DNA from: Baylisascaris procyonis
Taxonomy: Eukaryota; Nematoda; Chromadorea; Rhabditida; Ascarididae
Reading direction: 5' to 3'
DNA length: 64,000 bases
NCBI GenBank assembly: GCA_037389465.1
Contig: JAZARR010000200.1
Span: forward strand, 324,001-388,000
Shown here one piece after another: positions 43,601 to 56,605 of this stretch. The position numbers and the translations under genes are program-made. Within the stretch, counting starts at the first letter, position 1. Every line of letters begins with the position of its first letter. The notes beneath the pieces were generated by a model. That model searched no databases. It worked only from the letters and a program-made list of their open reading frames with translations, and was not told where the DNA came from.

Positions 43601-46600
43601 TTTCTATTCTCTCTGTTATCTAACTATAGATATTTATACTAATAATACACTACTTATAAACTTAGCACAACTTCTTTATAATGGAATAAAAAATAAATAA
43701 AGAACCCTTCGCACATTATATAAATAATCCGCTAAAATTTCCTCATATGATAAATAATTTTTATTGAATTCAAAAAAATTCTGAATAAATATCCTAAAAC
43801 ATTAAAAAAAACATTTTCCTTATTAATGGTACCCAATTAAAATATTTGCTAACAAAAATAATTCTCAAAGCTTAATGACTCAAATTATTCGATAACGCAA
43901 ACTTCCTATCCAATACTCGAAACTATTCCACAGAACAAATAAATTCCATAAAAATTTCAAATTGCATTAATAACAAAAGAGAGGAAAACAGTATATAATA
44001 ATGCTAATAGCAATTAATTAACAATTATTAACATTTAAAATAAATGACGCCAGCGAATAACCCTATTTAATATGAATAGAAATATTTTTTCCATAGAAAT
44101 TTCATTTTCCATAGAGAGTTCTATGACCGATGTTTTTTTCCGTATAATTTTTATAGAAATGATGGGTGGAGTGAAGGAATATTATGAATGGAACGGTAAA
44201 CGTTCGATGAAAAATGAATGTAAAACTGTTGCGTGAGCGATAAGAACATGCGCATTGTGAGCAAGAAACCCGTTTCGTTGAAATTCAAATCTCTCTCTCT
44301 CTCCTCCGAATTTGCCCTCTCTCACACCCTTGTTCAATTCCCCCTCCCTCACCCTCTCTCTCGAATTTGACCTCTCTCACACCCTTGATTCCCCCCTCCC
44401 CCACCCTTTCTCTCGAATTTGACCTCTCTGCATACTCTTATTTAATCCCCCCTCTCCCCCTCCTCTCCAATTCGCTCTCTCCGCATACTCTTGTTTGATT
44501 CCCCCTCCCCTAACCTCTCTCTCGAATTTGCCCTCTCTGCATACCCCTATCCATTTCCCCCCTCCCCCACCCTCTCTCTCGAATTTGCCCTCTCTGCATA
44601 CCCCTATCCATTTCCCCTCCCCCACCCCCTCTCTCGAATTTGCCCTCTCTCACACCCTTATTCAATTCCCCCTCCTACACCCTCACTCTCGAATTTGCCC
44701 TCTCTCACACCCTTGTTCAATTCCCCCTCCTACACCCTCACTCTCGAATTTGCTCTCTCTCACACCCTTATTCAATTCCCCCTCCCTCACCCTCTCTCTC
44801 GAATTTGCCCTCCCTCACACCCTTGTTCAATTCCCTCCTCCCCCATCCTCTCTCTCGAATTTGCCCTCTCTACACACCCTTGTTTAATTCCCCTCTCCCT
44901 CCACCCTCTCTCTCGAATTTGCCCTCTCTCACACCCTTGTTCAATTCCCCCTCCTACACCCTCACTCTCGAATTTGCTCTCTCTCACACCCTTATTCAAT
45001 TCCCCCTCCCTCACCCCCTCTCTCGAATTTGCCCTCCCTCACACCCTTGTTCAATTCCCTCCTCCCCCATCCTCTCTCTCGAATTTGCCCTCTCTACACA
45101 CCCTTGTTTAATTCCCCTCTCCCTCCACCCTCTCTCTCGAATTTGCCCTCTCTGCATACCCTTGTCCGATTCCCTCCCCCCCCCCCTCTCTCTCTAAAAG
45201 AAGCAACTGTTCTGAATACGGACAACAAAGTAAAAACCTTAAAAAATGTGTAAAAACAAGTACTTCTCCTTAAGGTGACTCTTCGATCCAATCAATAAAA
45301 TCATAAGCTCAGTTATATTAGCATTTGTTACCTCTTTAAAAATGAAATATGAAAGTGAATATAAATAAGTGGAAAAACGCGCCAGATAGGCTGGCGCGAT
45401 ATGTGCTTTAGCAAATTCAATTATCAAACACCAATTTTACAAATCATTGGCAACAAATAATGCATATATTAACTAAACCTCCATCTCTACTACTGCTTAA
45501 GAAAAGACTAATCTTTATCTAATATGACCGCTATGAAATGAAAATTGAGGTGATGCAAAATACATGCAAATTAGCATATTTAAAAATTGACGGCTTCAAC
45601 ATACACTAAGAAATGGACAGATAAAAGGTAATAAATAAAAAACAGATGAAAAGAAAAACAAAAAATAAACTGATAATAATAAAAATTAACATATGCATAT
45701 ATAATGTTCTATTTAATAATATATATGGAGATAGTGGTGATCACAAATTAAAAATCCCATTAAATATTAGCAAAAAAAAAAGAGAAATACAGTTGCACAA
45801 TTACTTGTGTGAGCACCTAGAAAAAGAGTTGACGTATCCCATCAAATCATTGATACGTGGAAATACCATCACGGTAATGACGTCATCTGTGTTGTATTTG
45901 CTTCCTATCCAATCATTTGTTGTGTGATGATCGTGTGAATGCCAACGGAGACAAGCAAAAAAAAAGACAAAACAAAACAAAACAAACTCCAACTCAATCG
46001 TCGATCAAATTGATGCGCTTATAATTTCAATGAATAATGAATTAAATAAAAAAATTCCATATAAAAAAATCGTCTCACAGAAAAGAAACAATCCAATGAA
46101 TATAAAAATTAAATATCAATTAAATTTTATATATAGAAATAATCGAAACGATCAGTTTACTATCATTTCTAATTAGCGTAAAGATTTAGCGCTGTAAAAG
46201 AAACGAAACATTTAAAAGTATGGATCTCGAAAAGAAAATATGATAATTCAATTATCGTACACCACGCTAACAATCTCCAATAGTATCAAAAAACAACGTA
46301 AGAAATGGATGCGTATGTCGCGAAAGAAATACTATCGTTAGTTGAAGTGAAATTTTTGTTTTTCGATGGAACAAATTGGGATCGAATTTAGCTTTTAATA
46401 AAAATTGAAGGGAATTTTTTTTCAAATTTGTTTAAATGAAAAAAAAAATTCCCATAATTCTATCTTAATTTTCCAAACGTCAAAACATAATAAAATTACG
46501 CTAAATCGTCAGCTTCCATATAGCAAATAGAATAATTACTAAATGGAAAATGAGAAATTAATAGGAATAAAAATTTGATAAAAATTTTCAAAATTTAGTG

Positions 46601-47110
46601 TGGAATATTTTTGAAAATTTTTCAATGTAATACTTCTTTGTCGTCTATAAAATTCACATTATCTTTCACAAAAAAAGAAAAAGAAAAAAACTATTTAAAA
46701 GTGTTCGAATTTTTTATTTTTTCCTCGATGAAAAATTAAGTACATTTTTAATTATTAACGCTTCACCTTTAATAAATTCTATAATTAATATGAATTCTAT
46801 GAACAATATGAACTCCTAACAATAAAGTAATGCATGAATTGTCCAATAATTAAAAATAAAACAATTCATCAAAAAAAATTTCAATATTAATCGACCGGAA
46901 TTGTTGAAGTTAGAGATAAATAAATTTTTGTCGGTTGAAATGTTTGCGTCACATGCAAAAAACATCGATAAAACACAATCGAGTGTAACATCAACAACAT
47001 TAGTTCGATGTCAGTCAGCTGTCAACAATATCATAAGATTTGAAACGTCGAGAAAATATGCTTCCACTTATAAATATGTGAATAAATAAATATATAAATG
47101 AATAAATAAG

Positions 47111-47165
<55 letters not shown>

Positions 47166-49495
47166 ACAAACAAATAAATAAATATTATAAATAATTAAAT
47201 AAGAAATAAATAAATACTTTATAAAGGATAATAAGATATAAGAGGAGATATAATTACGCATGAATGTTATCAACTATCAATAATAACAAAAAAAGATTAT
47301 CAACAAAATTGATCATATTTTCTTCAAATATCAAGTATACTTTTCCTCGTATACGTCTATATGACTATTCTATAATCTAACAAAATAAACAGTTATTATA
47401 CGTTCATAAAAATTGCATTCTATGATTCTCTCTAATAAATTTTTGCATTTTTTTAAATTTTTTTCTCAATTTTATTTATATCCAATTGCAATTGAGATTG
47501 ATATAGCTCAATTTGCAATTTGCATAATCAATTTAATTGCAGAATAATTCAATAAAAATTGCATAATTTGCATTTTGCATAAATTAAATTCCCCTTGCAA
47601 TGAACACTATCCATACTATCATTGTCTTCTCGTATCCTTCTTTTCACTTACTACCTTATCCGCTTCCAACTTCTAAACTTATTTCTAGTTGCACCCTATA
47701 CGACCAGGAAGTGGTGGATGTCCGCAAATATCGGGTGGTGGGGAAGATGAGCCGGGGGACGGGGGAGGGATCTAGTCGATATATAGCTTGGGACACCGAC
47801 GGGGATAATCGACGTACGGTCGAAGAATAGGCGAGGTGGAAAGGGTAAAGGGTCGGTAATCAACACATTGTAGAAAGACAAAGGGGTGGGGGGTAACCAA
47901 TACAGGATTAAAAGGCAAGTGGAGGGATGAAGAGAGGCGAAGGAGGAGGACAGGGGGACAAATCGTAGAAAAGATGGGCAATCGATGTGTGGGATATAAC
48001 ATCTAGCCACCTTAATGCATCCATTTGGTGTACATATCCACTATAACCAAGCATAAGAAATATATGCAAATAAGCATAATATATCAGTGCCCATACTCGA
48101 AATCAGGTTGCGAAAAGTCCCTTATGAGATAGGCAAACAAATCGGTGAAGTCATTTTTTCCACCACATTTTCACTATAGTGCAAAGGAAAATAAATCACG
48201 CACTTTTAGCGCATTTTTTTCCCACATTCCAAGAAATTCCAATAGAAATATCCATTTTCCGAGAAAAAAATTTATGAAAAAAAATTTGCCATGAAACATT
48301 TATTTTATTTTTATACGATTATTCTTGAAAAAAAGACCAAAACTCAACCAATTTTCAACTACGTTCCAGCATTTTTTTTTCCAATTTTTTTTCAACAGAA
48401 GAAAAATGACTCCTTTTTCTCTATTAAAAAAATTTTTGGAAAATATTCCTCCGTGCTCTTGGCAACAGACTCTTTTGTTTTATTGTATCAAAATTATCGA
48501 TGAGAAAAATCACCTCCTTCCCAAAATTATTTATAAGAATGAGTCCCCTTCCCCTCCCCCCCTGAATTCAAAAATTGCCCTTTTTTATTTCATCCTATTT
48601 GACGAATAAAACTGTCACTTAATAACGAAACGTTTCGTTTCCCACGCATAAAACTTTAAGGACATAAGAACTGGCCGACGTTGGGGTCAAAGGTCAGGCC
48701 AAAAACTGGTTAAAAATTGGTGCAGATCAGTATATCAATAGTTTGTAAAAGTATAGATTTATAAAGATGAAAAGAGGTTTCCGGTTTTTTTTTAATTTCC
48801 GGTTTTTGACAAATAAGGTCGACTGTTTCTTTATCGGTTACAAACATTCCACCAAAACACAACGAGAATAAAATTGCAAAAAAAATTGCACAAAATGGAA
48901 TCCAACAAGAACTATTCGCAATAAAAATTCACCCATCGAAAATAACACATCGCCATAAAAAATATCAAAGCAATTCGGCGATTCTCAGATACTTCATCAA
49001 CAAATATTAATAGAACATTAATAATTCGACCGGAAGCTATTGAAGGAAAAAATTTAGTTGAATCGTTTAACATTTTCGCTTTCATTAAAATACTTAAGTA
49101 AATTAAGTAAAAATTAAGTATCTAAATAAGTTAAATTTAGAAAGTTGAAGAATTGAGAGCACATCGAGGTAACACCACTTCAAAGATGAAAATCGAATAT
49201 TGCCATTACAGTATCCACAAATAATTGGGAAAAAAAGCACGGGAAGAAGGCAAAGTTCACTGTGAAAGGTGATCGACATAACAGAACGTTGTCGATCACG
49301 GAAACAAAAATTAAGGAAATATTATAACCGTAAATATTACTGTTATTAATTATAAAAAATAAGAAAAAATATAGTTGGACTTACGGCTTCTTCGTTGACG
49401 GGTTTGGGTTGATGTTGTTGTGGGGAAGTACGGTTGGAGGAGAGGCATGCGGCGATGGTCGGCGTTAGCAATGTGTCTACCGCCGCCTCCTCCAT
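37690..49495 (-). CDS. Three-finger C2H2 protein, AEBP2/Jing-like PRC2 cofactor, 3' end unresolved
   Basis: AEBP2/Jing proteins bind DNA and tune the H3K27 methyltransferase complex PRC2 in the nucleus. Minus-strand exons: 49495-49385, 41578-40952, 40577-40434, 40103-39959, 37907-37690. Phases match throughout (0, 0, 0, 1, 0), giving 415 residues so far. The ATG lies 11 nt after an acceptor (ATTACAG), as for a trans-spliced first exon. Residues 38-220 are serine-rich (SPASVDSGFDSSFPSS, CSSGYGSALPSN). Finger 1: C225HWDKC230, H243, H248, split between exons 2 and 3. Finger 2: C277KWGDC282 with a long 18-residue loop, H301, H306. Finger 3: C315LIEEC320, H333, H338. The C-x4-C fingers, the long second loop (...FLWLEDHFTTRH against AEBP2 SQSWLQRHMLTH) and the short linkers fit AEBP2 better than GLI/ZIC, which have five fingers. 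Exon 5 has DFFD and a basic YRKRRRM, as AEBP2 does after its fingers. The assignment of exon 1 rests on phase and strand. No stop codon was found. Confidence 0.66.
39172..39212. repeat. AAAT microsatellite
   Basis: TAAATAAATA-type repeat of about ten units in intron 4-5 of the zinc-finger gene, with a few interruptions. Confidence 0.8.
39818..39834. repeat. C-run
   Basis: An uninterrupted tract of about 15 C, close to exon 4 of the zinc-finger gene. It is part of the same tract family as the other G/C homopolymers. Confidence 0.8.
41579..44286. other. Intron of the AEBP2-like gene, first part
   Basis: AT-rich without supported exons. A purine array at 43529-43568 (AGGGGAGGGATGGGAGGGGA then GGGGGAAGGGGGAAGGGG) is a strong G-quadruplex candidate on the plus strand. 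A stretch at 41718-41784 (minus) ends in a donor-like CAAG/GTATTC but lacks an acceptor. Confidence 0.5.
44287..45195. repeat. CT-rich minisatellite, about 16 units of 50-60 bp
   Basis: Units share the core CTCTCTCTCGAATTTG, then CCCTCTCTCACACCCTTG, then TTCAATTCCCCCTCC. Spacing between GAATTTG cores is mostly 53-60 bases. Variant units alternate CACACCC with GCATACCC and GTTCAAT with ATTCAAT, and a block of several units (about 44690-44890) is repeated at about 44925-45150, showing a higher-order duplication. Because the units contain few stops, long frames run through in all plus frames (up to 206 codons) and on the minus strand. These are repeat products, not genes. Confidence 0.93.
45373..45410 (-). 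repeat. Copy C of the dispersed GCGCAT-type repeat (inverted)
   Basis: Read on the plus strand: AAAACGCGCCAGATAGGCTG followed by GCGCGATATGTGC. This copy holds a perfect 7-bp stem GCGCCAG/CTGGCGC with a 5-base loop ATAGG, so the repeat can fold as a hairpin. Confidence 0.6.
47083..47212. repeat. TAAA microsatellite
   Basis: A near-continuous run of AAAT/TAAA units, perfect for about 55 bases in the middle. The minus-strand frame of Tyr-Leu-Phe-Ile repeats across it is an artefact of the repeat. Confidence 0.9.
47695..48000. other. GC-richer island without a recognised gene
   Basis: About 300 bases close to 50% GC in a 30% GC background. The plus strand reads DQEVVDVRKYRVVGKMSRGT to a TAG at 47828-47830, then turns purine-rich (GGGGTGGGGGGTAACC, GGAGGACAGGGGGAC). 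The minus strand is open too. Probably an inserted sequence or old element fragment. Confidence 0.35.
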
Positions 49496-49506
49496 TCGCT
49501 GTGCAC
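49496..49506 (-). promoter_or_regulatory. Probable trans-splice acceptor and 5' UTR of the AEBP2-like mRNA
   Basis: On the minus strand ATAATTATTACAG is followed by the 11 bases GTGCACAGCGA and then ATG. A second frame through this exon (ANGGGGGRHIANAD) is also open, so if an upstream cis exon exists the frame could differ. Confidence 0.4.
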
Positions 49507-52173
49507 CTGTAATAATTGCCATTAAATAAAATAACTTCCATATCATGCACAATGTAAATCACACAAAATCGAACTGAATACCGATTAGTCGCATATGGAA
49601 ATCACAATCACAACATTATATACTTCCACCATGTCATACGCCCCCCGCGTCTACTGTGTTTTTCACATCTTAATTCCGTAATTTTTATCCTGTCTCTTAT
49701 TATCCTTAGCAATGTGACAGCTTGACAGGCCTCCTCCTCCCCTCATTCTCGTAAAATAAGAGGAATTTGCGCATAAATTCCAAAAATTAAATTAAGGAAG
49801 GATGTTTCCTGAAATCGTGGATATACTTCAATGAAATTATGACCCCTATTTATCGCTCATTGATCATACAGAAAATATCGATTTCACTTATAATTTCGAA
49901 ATTAATTAGACTTTAGGTTGTAAGCAATATTACACTCATAACATTCAAGCATAAACCTATAAAAGGTGCTTCGAAATAATAATGAGAAATTTAATTATTT
50001 ATGAATCGCCGATTATTGACAGAGGATAAAAACCGAGATAAATTAAATAAAATTAAATCGAAGTCAATATCGAAACGACATTTTTTCCCTCTCATTGTGA
50101 CGTTTATCGAGCTTCACATACGCTCCCCACCCCCCCTCCTCCCCCCCCACATCTATGCCTGAATTGTGCTACAGCGCTCTTGGCCTTCCCTCCTCCGAGC
50201 CCGGATTGCATTATGCGTTCCAAGCCTCTCCATCCCCTCAAGCTTGGACTATGCCACCCTTTAATAGCTGCCCTATCTTCTCTTTCAAATTATGAAACTA
50301 ACTACGTCTTCCTATATCTCCCACCAATCCTTTCCCCTCTCCCTCCCAGGACACCAGGCCCTTCTAGCCTCCCCCCTCTTACAAGTGTGAATTACGTTAT
50401 AATCTCAAAACTAGAGGAGTAATTTTGCCGTTTCCAATATCAAATCGTATATTCAACCATCTATCTAATCGAATATCGATGGCACATCATAGAACAGTGA
50501 CTTCAATTTTCACACAAATGTTATTCGTACAAATAAATTCATTCAAATAGGATGTAACGCTTTAGAAAGAAATAAAATTCATTAATATAGACTTCTAAAA
50601 TCATTTTTGCATTCATAAAAAATAATTCTACATGAAATTTATAGAAGTGATTTCAATTCAGAATAGAATCATTTGAAATATCACTAAACATCATATCATT
50701 TCACTATTGATAATCAATTTAAAAACATCAATTCTTATACAAGAATAAATAATAAAAATTATTAGAAATAAATAAGAAAGATAATAAAAATTAATAAAAA
50801 TAGGAACAGACAATGCATATGTCCCATTTATATTCAACACTGAAGATGCAATTCTTACACGAGTATCATGATCAACAATGCCTAAAAGATTTGGCATATA
50901 TTGAAGATGCTTCATAAAGAATGAATAAATAAAAAAAGAAAATCATAGAAACGTTTCATCAAACACTTTCTATCGATAAACCTGTATAACGTTTTCCAGT
51001 CTCTCCCTCCCCCTCTCTCTCTTTCTCTCCCCCCTCCCCCTTATGCATATATCCCTCTCCCATTAAAATGATCCATTGAAAAGGATATAAAAAAAATATT
51101 CCAAGTTTGAGAATTCAAGCAACAGGCAGAAATGAAAAAAATAACACAGAAAAAGATAAAAACAATATGTTTTTATATTTCAACTTTATTCAACAGGAGA
51201 AAAAAAATGTCTTTTAAAGCTCTCTAACAAATAATTCCATTTTTTATAAGTTTAATACCGTATTTAAGCAAAATATAGCCCCATGTATGAAGTAATTTGA
51301 GTAACCTTCAGACCTACACAACAATGCACCATTGGTGAACAACAGAAAATAAGTGTTGTGTGAGCGAAGAAAGATCGTAAAACGACAATACACATAGGTC
51401 AATCATTACACTGCTTCCCGGATATCTCCCTAGTAGTTCCGATATCGTTGAACAAAACCCTCCCTCCAATAAATACCCATAAATCCGATGAATAAATCCA
51501 TAAAAACGAAAAAAAAAATTGGCAATGATTAAAATTCACTTTTATTCATATGCAAATTCGTTGAAATTTTATTAAACGATATTTTGCATTTATTAAAAAT
51601 AAGGAAATTTTCTAAAAGAAATATATTACAATAATAATTCGACAATGCAATCAAATCCACAAATAACAATTAATTATTTCTGATTCTTTAACTGAGTCGA
51701 TGAGTGTTGAAATAATGCAATACGAATTTAAATCCGAATAACAGAAAGTTGCATAAAGATTTCAACAATGTAAATTCGAGCAAATCCTAAAAATAGAAAT
51801 TCATATGAAAATCGAAAAAATATGAAATTTTCATGAAATTTATGCAAAATAAATTCGTAAAAAATTTTAATATTTTATTTAATTTAATTTTTAAATTTTT
51901 AAATATTTTAATTTTTAAATGAATTTTAATTTTAATATTAAATCAAAAATTTTCATTGCAAATCATATAAATGAAAATGCAGTAATAAAGATTGCATTAA
52001 TTGCAATATCGATTTCTGTGAATTATTTAATAATAATTAAAAGAAATAAGGCAGTTAAAAGTTAATAAGTGAAAATGAAATTAGGAATGACATTTATAAT
52101 TTTTTCATCAACAACCATTGACTACTGTAACTGCAGAATTCCTCGACTAAAACTAAAACCTTAAATATGGATA

Positions 52174-52175
52174 TC

Positions 52176-52225
<50 letters not shown>
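52174..52225. repeat. TA microsatellite
   Basis: About 25 TA units with one G interruption. Confidence 0.9.
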
Positions 52226-52230
<5 letters not shown>

Positions 52231-52694
52231 GAAATGAATGAACCAATTTTGATAGATGATGTAGCAAGTATTTCATTACAGTACCCCCGTTTATAAAACA
52301 CCTTGGGGTTATAATATTTGCATACTTCAAGAAGAATGCATAATTAAGGAAAATAAGTGGGCTTTTAAACAAGGGAATACTGTCAAATTTTCGTTGTTTG
52401 CAACGATAAAATTAAGTGCTAAATGCTCTAGATGGAGGATTAATCAACAAATAACTATAGTAAAAGAGTGATCGATATTCAATCTAAATTGCTAACAACG
52501 ATAAATGACGAGGAAATAACTAAATTCTAAACAAAACATTAATGAACAAATAAAACAGAATAATGAATCCTAAGCAGTATTACCATTTTCTGCATTATTA
52601 TTACGCACTAATTAACTATTTCCGTTAGAAACAATGAAACATTTCTATTCATCGGATTTTATTGTGACTATTCGCGATGAGTGTGACAACGATT

Positions 52695-52750
52695 GGAGGG
52701 AGGGGGAAGGGGAGGGAATGGGAGGGGATATGGGGGGATAGGGGGATGGG
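52695..52750 (+). repeat. G-quadruplex-type array
   Basis: GGGAGGGGGAAGGGGAGGG meets the classical four-run G3+N1-7 pattern, and further runs (GGGAGGGG, GGGGGG, GGGGG, GGG) follow. Confidence 0.75.
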
Positions 52751-53828
52751 AAACGAATTAATGCAGCTATTTTTCTAACTTTTAAAGTGCAACTGAATCG
52801 TTTCAACACACTATTGCCACTCTTACGTAGTGAAATTCATGTTCACATACTCTTTGTATGTTTTCCACTTCAAACTGTTGAACTAAATAAGCCGCACAAA
52901 CATTCCACGGCGCAAATGTCCTCTCGTTAAATACCCGTTGGCGCAATGTTTATATAACAAATAGGTGTTAACAGCTAATACTATGCTTTGATGATGCAAC
53001 TAAAAACGAGTATTGCAAGCAAGACCCACCGGGATCATAAATATCGATAATAACAACTACAATTGCCATATTTCAATCATTAAATGCGCCAAATGATAAC
53101 AATACTTAGCAATTATCACTCCCTTTAGTATAATATTAAAGTAGAGATTAGAGCACAACATTTAAGTACAATTTAATAGAGCGAAGATTAAAATACAATT
53201 TACTAGAATGAAGATAAATAATTAAAGATTTAAGTAGAATTTAATAGTATCTAAAAGAATAGATCAAAAACCATATGAACCGAAAATTATAAAGTTACTT
53301 ATTAATTACTCAAAAATTAAATGATAATGTAAAAGAATATATCTAAAAGTTAAACAAAATGTGCGACATAGATGGGAATTTTAAAAAAATATATATTCCA
53401 TTTTGATCTACATTTTGAAGCGCCTTTTTTCAAATCTTTTCAAAAAAAGCCTCTTAGTGAATCTATGTCCATCTATATCAATAACATTTTATAATCATAA
53501 ATCTCAAAAATTACTGCAGTGAAATATGACGTCACCCCCGATACCTGGATTTCGTTCTAGTAAATTGTACTTTAATCTTTGCTCTATTAAATTGTACTTT
53601 AACCTTTGTGATAATTTTAAAATTAATAGATTTCATTAAAATTTATCAACCTTAATTATATAAAACTTGAAGGCAAATTTTTTCTTTCGCTTTATAAGCA
53701 ATCGAGAATAAACAGAAAGCGACCATTTTTCATTCAGTTTTTCCATCAGTGATACAAAACTTTTCAATTAGTTATTTTATAGGAAAACGCATCGTATAAC
53801 CGCTTAAGCTAGGCAACAAAAATAGAAA

Positions 53829-53865
53829 AGCGCATATTGTGCCAGCTAGCTGTCACTCTTTGGTA
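53829..53865 (+). repeat. Copy D of the dispersed GCGCAT-type repeat
   Basis: AGCGCATATTGTGCCAGC followed by TAGCTGTCACTCTTTGG; the right half is diverged. Confidence 0.5.
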
Positions 53866-56327
53866 CGTCTCTTTAATGGCTCATTCGAGTTTTTGTTATA
53901 AAAATTGTAAAAATACTCCAAAAAAAAATCAATATAAAACAACGTCCTCATATCATTGAACGAATCAATAAGCAATCTAATATAAATAAAAATATATTTA
54001 TTACCGATTGGTTCGAACATTCATAAAAGAACATAAAATCAATTCATATTGCATTACCACCTATATTACTGATAGGCCTAACGCCGTAATAAAAGTACAA
54101 TGGGTAAATTTACAGCTAGCTGGTAGACTTAAAAAAATTTCACTTTGGAAACAAACTTAAAACTTAGTTGCTTAATGCCGAAAAGCTCATAGCACCCTTT
54201 TGTCTCATGATTTGATGTCTAAAAAATAATTTCTGGCGCTTTTGTTCACATTTGAAAAAAACAACGGAAATTTAAGACGTAGCTAGAGAAAAAAATTGAT
54301 AGTGAAGATAGAACGAAGAGTGTAGAGAAATAAGACGAAAAAAATGTGACGATAAAAAAGAAGAGTCAAGACAAACGAATTTCATCTTCAAAGTAAAACC
54401 ACAACAATAATTCTAAATTATAACTTTCGTCACCATTTCCCTTCATCGAATAAACAAATTTTTTTCCACCAATTCATCGTCCACATATCAAGTAGCAATT
54501 ATAATAATCTAAAGAAGTTATTTTTGGAATCTATAATAAAGAAACCATTAGTACGACTCTATGATCAATGCTGGAATCAGAAGATGCAAAATAGCATCGA
54601 AGGGAACTCGACAGATCCGCGCCCACCTTTGACCGATCGTCAAGTGAATCAAATGAATAACAAACGAAAAACTTAATTATTGTCATTTCCGATTTCAGAC
54701 GCTCAAGCGTTAAAAATAAGCTTATCGAATAACCATCATCAACTATGACTGATTGTAAGTTGTTGTATATTAAAAGCTACCTAAGTTCGGCAGCTGCCTA
54801 ATAACTGCTCAACCACTCAAGCATCATATATTCTGAACACTGGTTTAATCATATCGTTCTAAACCTAGAAACCTATATTTCTGCGATGGTATATCAAGGT
54901 TTTTTTAACTTTACCATCGAACAGTGAGTCCTGAACATCCTGCAAGCAAGTTGCTGAGGACAGAGAATTTATTTATTCAAATAGTCTAGGAACCATCGTT
55001 TAATGCCACAATGACCTACGGTTGCCTTATCCATCGATAAAGTACGTAATAAAGGAGAGTCCAGGTGCGGAAATGTGCCAACAAAGAAGCTTTTCAGATC
55101 CCTCGAGAGAGGTCACAACGCTTTCTATTCTCAAGGGTGGTCCCCACCGTTAACGATAATGTGGGACGAATGTTGAGTGAGGGTCATCTTTATGCTGCTC
55201 TCTATGCTCCTCTTTCTTCACTCTTTTTACTATCGCCTCAATTTGAATGCGAATCGTAGCGCAAATCCATCGCAATAAAACCTAGCCAACAATTTATTCT
55301 AGATCTCCCATTATGTCTATCCCCTCATCGAATCTTTCCCTTGCCTATGCCAAATATTACATTCATTAATTTACATAAAATGATTCTTTTCTATTATCAA
55401 TCAGTATCACCCATCTCAGATATTTTAGAATAAAATGTAAAAATTTGAATGATATTTTAATATTTCCATAACCTTCAAGGATTAAATATCGCTCTTCAAT
55501 AGCATTTTAGTTATTCACTCTACCAGTAATAATCACTATCCGTTCACCTGCTTATATCACTATTTAATTGCAGTACATAAGGTCGATCACTCAATTCACC
55601 ACCGAAAATTAGTCGAATTTATACACTTGATGCATTTCATTTTCACAATAAAACTGCACAAGTTTCCTATATAAAAACCTCTTTTTTGATTTATCCTTTA
55701 GAGTTGCTCAGAGAGGAAATTTTAAATTTTTTAATAACGGTTCTCTGAGTAGTTCAGCTTTTATTATTGCATCTAATAAACAGAAAAAATGACCTTCTTA
55801 GAACAAAAGTCTGAAACCTTGAGGGGTTCATCTCTCACTTTCCCATATAAAATGACAAATATTACTTCATCAACTTCCGCAGTTCCTTATTTTTAGTTTG
55901 TTGTGCCGTAGAGCTTCTTTCATTCCTCAAGAATTACTGGGGAAAGGAGAGGATACGAAATAAACGGAGTAAGAAGAAGACATAAGACCAAAAAAAATGG
56001 ATCGTTAATTTAACGCCTTATATGTCATTTAAACCAAGAAATAAAAAACAAAATTAAAAAAAGCAAAGAGAAGCAAGCACCAACCTATCACGCACAAATT
56101 TGCTAAATCGTAAATGATAGCAATGTATGACATTATATTTTCAAGTGCAAATATTAAATAACTCTTAAAAAAGTTATTTTTTATTACACTGTTTAGTTTT
56201 ATTTTTAAAAAAAATTTTTTTAAAGTTATTTTTACCAAAAGAAAAAATTCATTGAGCATATTCGCTTTGAAATTTACTAAATAGAAATGCAATCGCTACG
56301 ATAGACAAGTTGCACTCAAATACGACA

Positions 56328-56605
56328 AAAAAAAAAAAATACAACGCACAAAGATGTGTTAACAACGTGAGAGCGGAAAAGTCAGTTGGCGACCACAGAA
56401 TACGCAGCATACGCCCGCATCTCAAAGCGCAAATTAAAGCGAGACGACTGCCGACTATCTCAGCCTGTCTCCATGAACGGATACCGTAGTGAGATGCTGA
56501 GCTAAGCAAAAAAAAGAAAAAAAGAAAGAAAATTTCCCTCCAAAGCATTGATACGAACCAGAGACCCTCAAATTACCAACCTAACAGACTACCAACTAAG
56601 CCTTT
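56328..56605 (-). mobile_element. tRNA-derived SINE-like repeat
   Basis: On the minus strand the head reads GGCTTAGTTGGTAGTCTG (A-box type D arm) and 40 bases later CTGGTTCGTATC (B-box type). A GC-richer body follows (56490-56345), then a 12-13 base T run that could act as a pol III terminator. The tRNA arms no longer pair properly, so this is not a functional tRNA. The body also reads open on the plus strand (AEKSVGDHRIRSIRPHLKAQ), which I take as incidental. Confidence 0.4.

Larger units (their letters stand above)
45196..47689. other. AT-rich intronic stretch
   Basis: No supported exon. Contains copy C of the GCGCAT repeat (45373-45410, minus), A-runs and the TAAA microsatellite at 47083-47212. 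Confidence 0.5.

Noticed and set aside
44491..45111. Open frame of 206 codons on the plus strand
   Set aside because: It is a repeat product (SLEFALSHTL-type units) of the CT minisatellite; other frames of the same strand and the minus strand are equally open.
47031..47273. Minus-strand 80-codon frame rich in Tyr, Leu, Phe and Ile
   Set aside because: Translation of the TAAA microsatellite.
50180..50422. Plus-strand 80-codon Pro/Ser-rich frame
   Set aside because: Follows from a C-rich tract; no splice or domain support.
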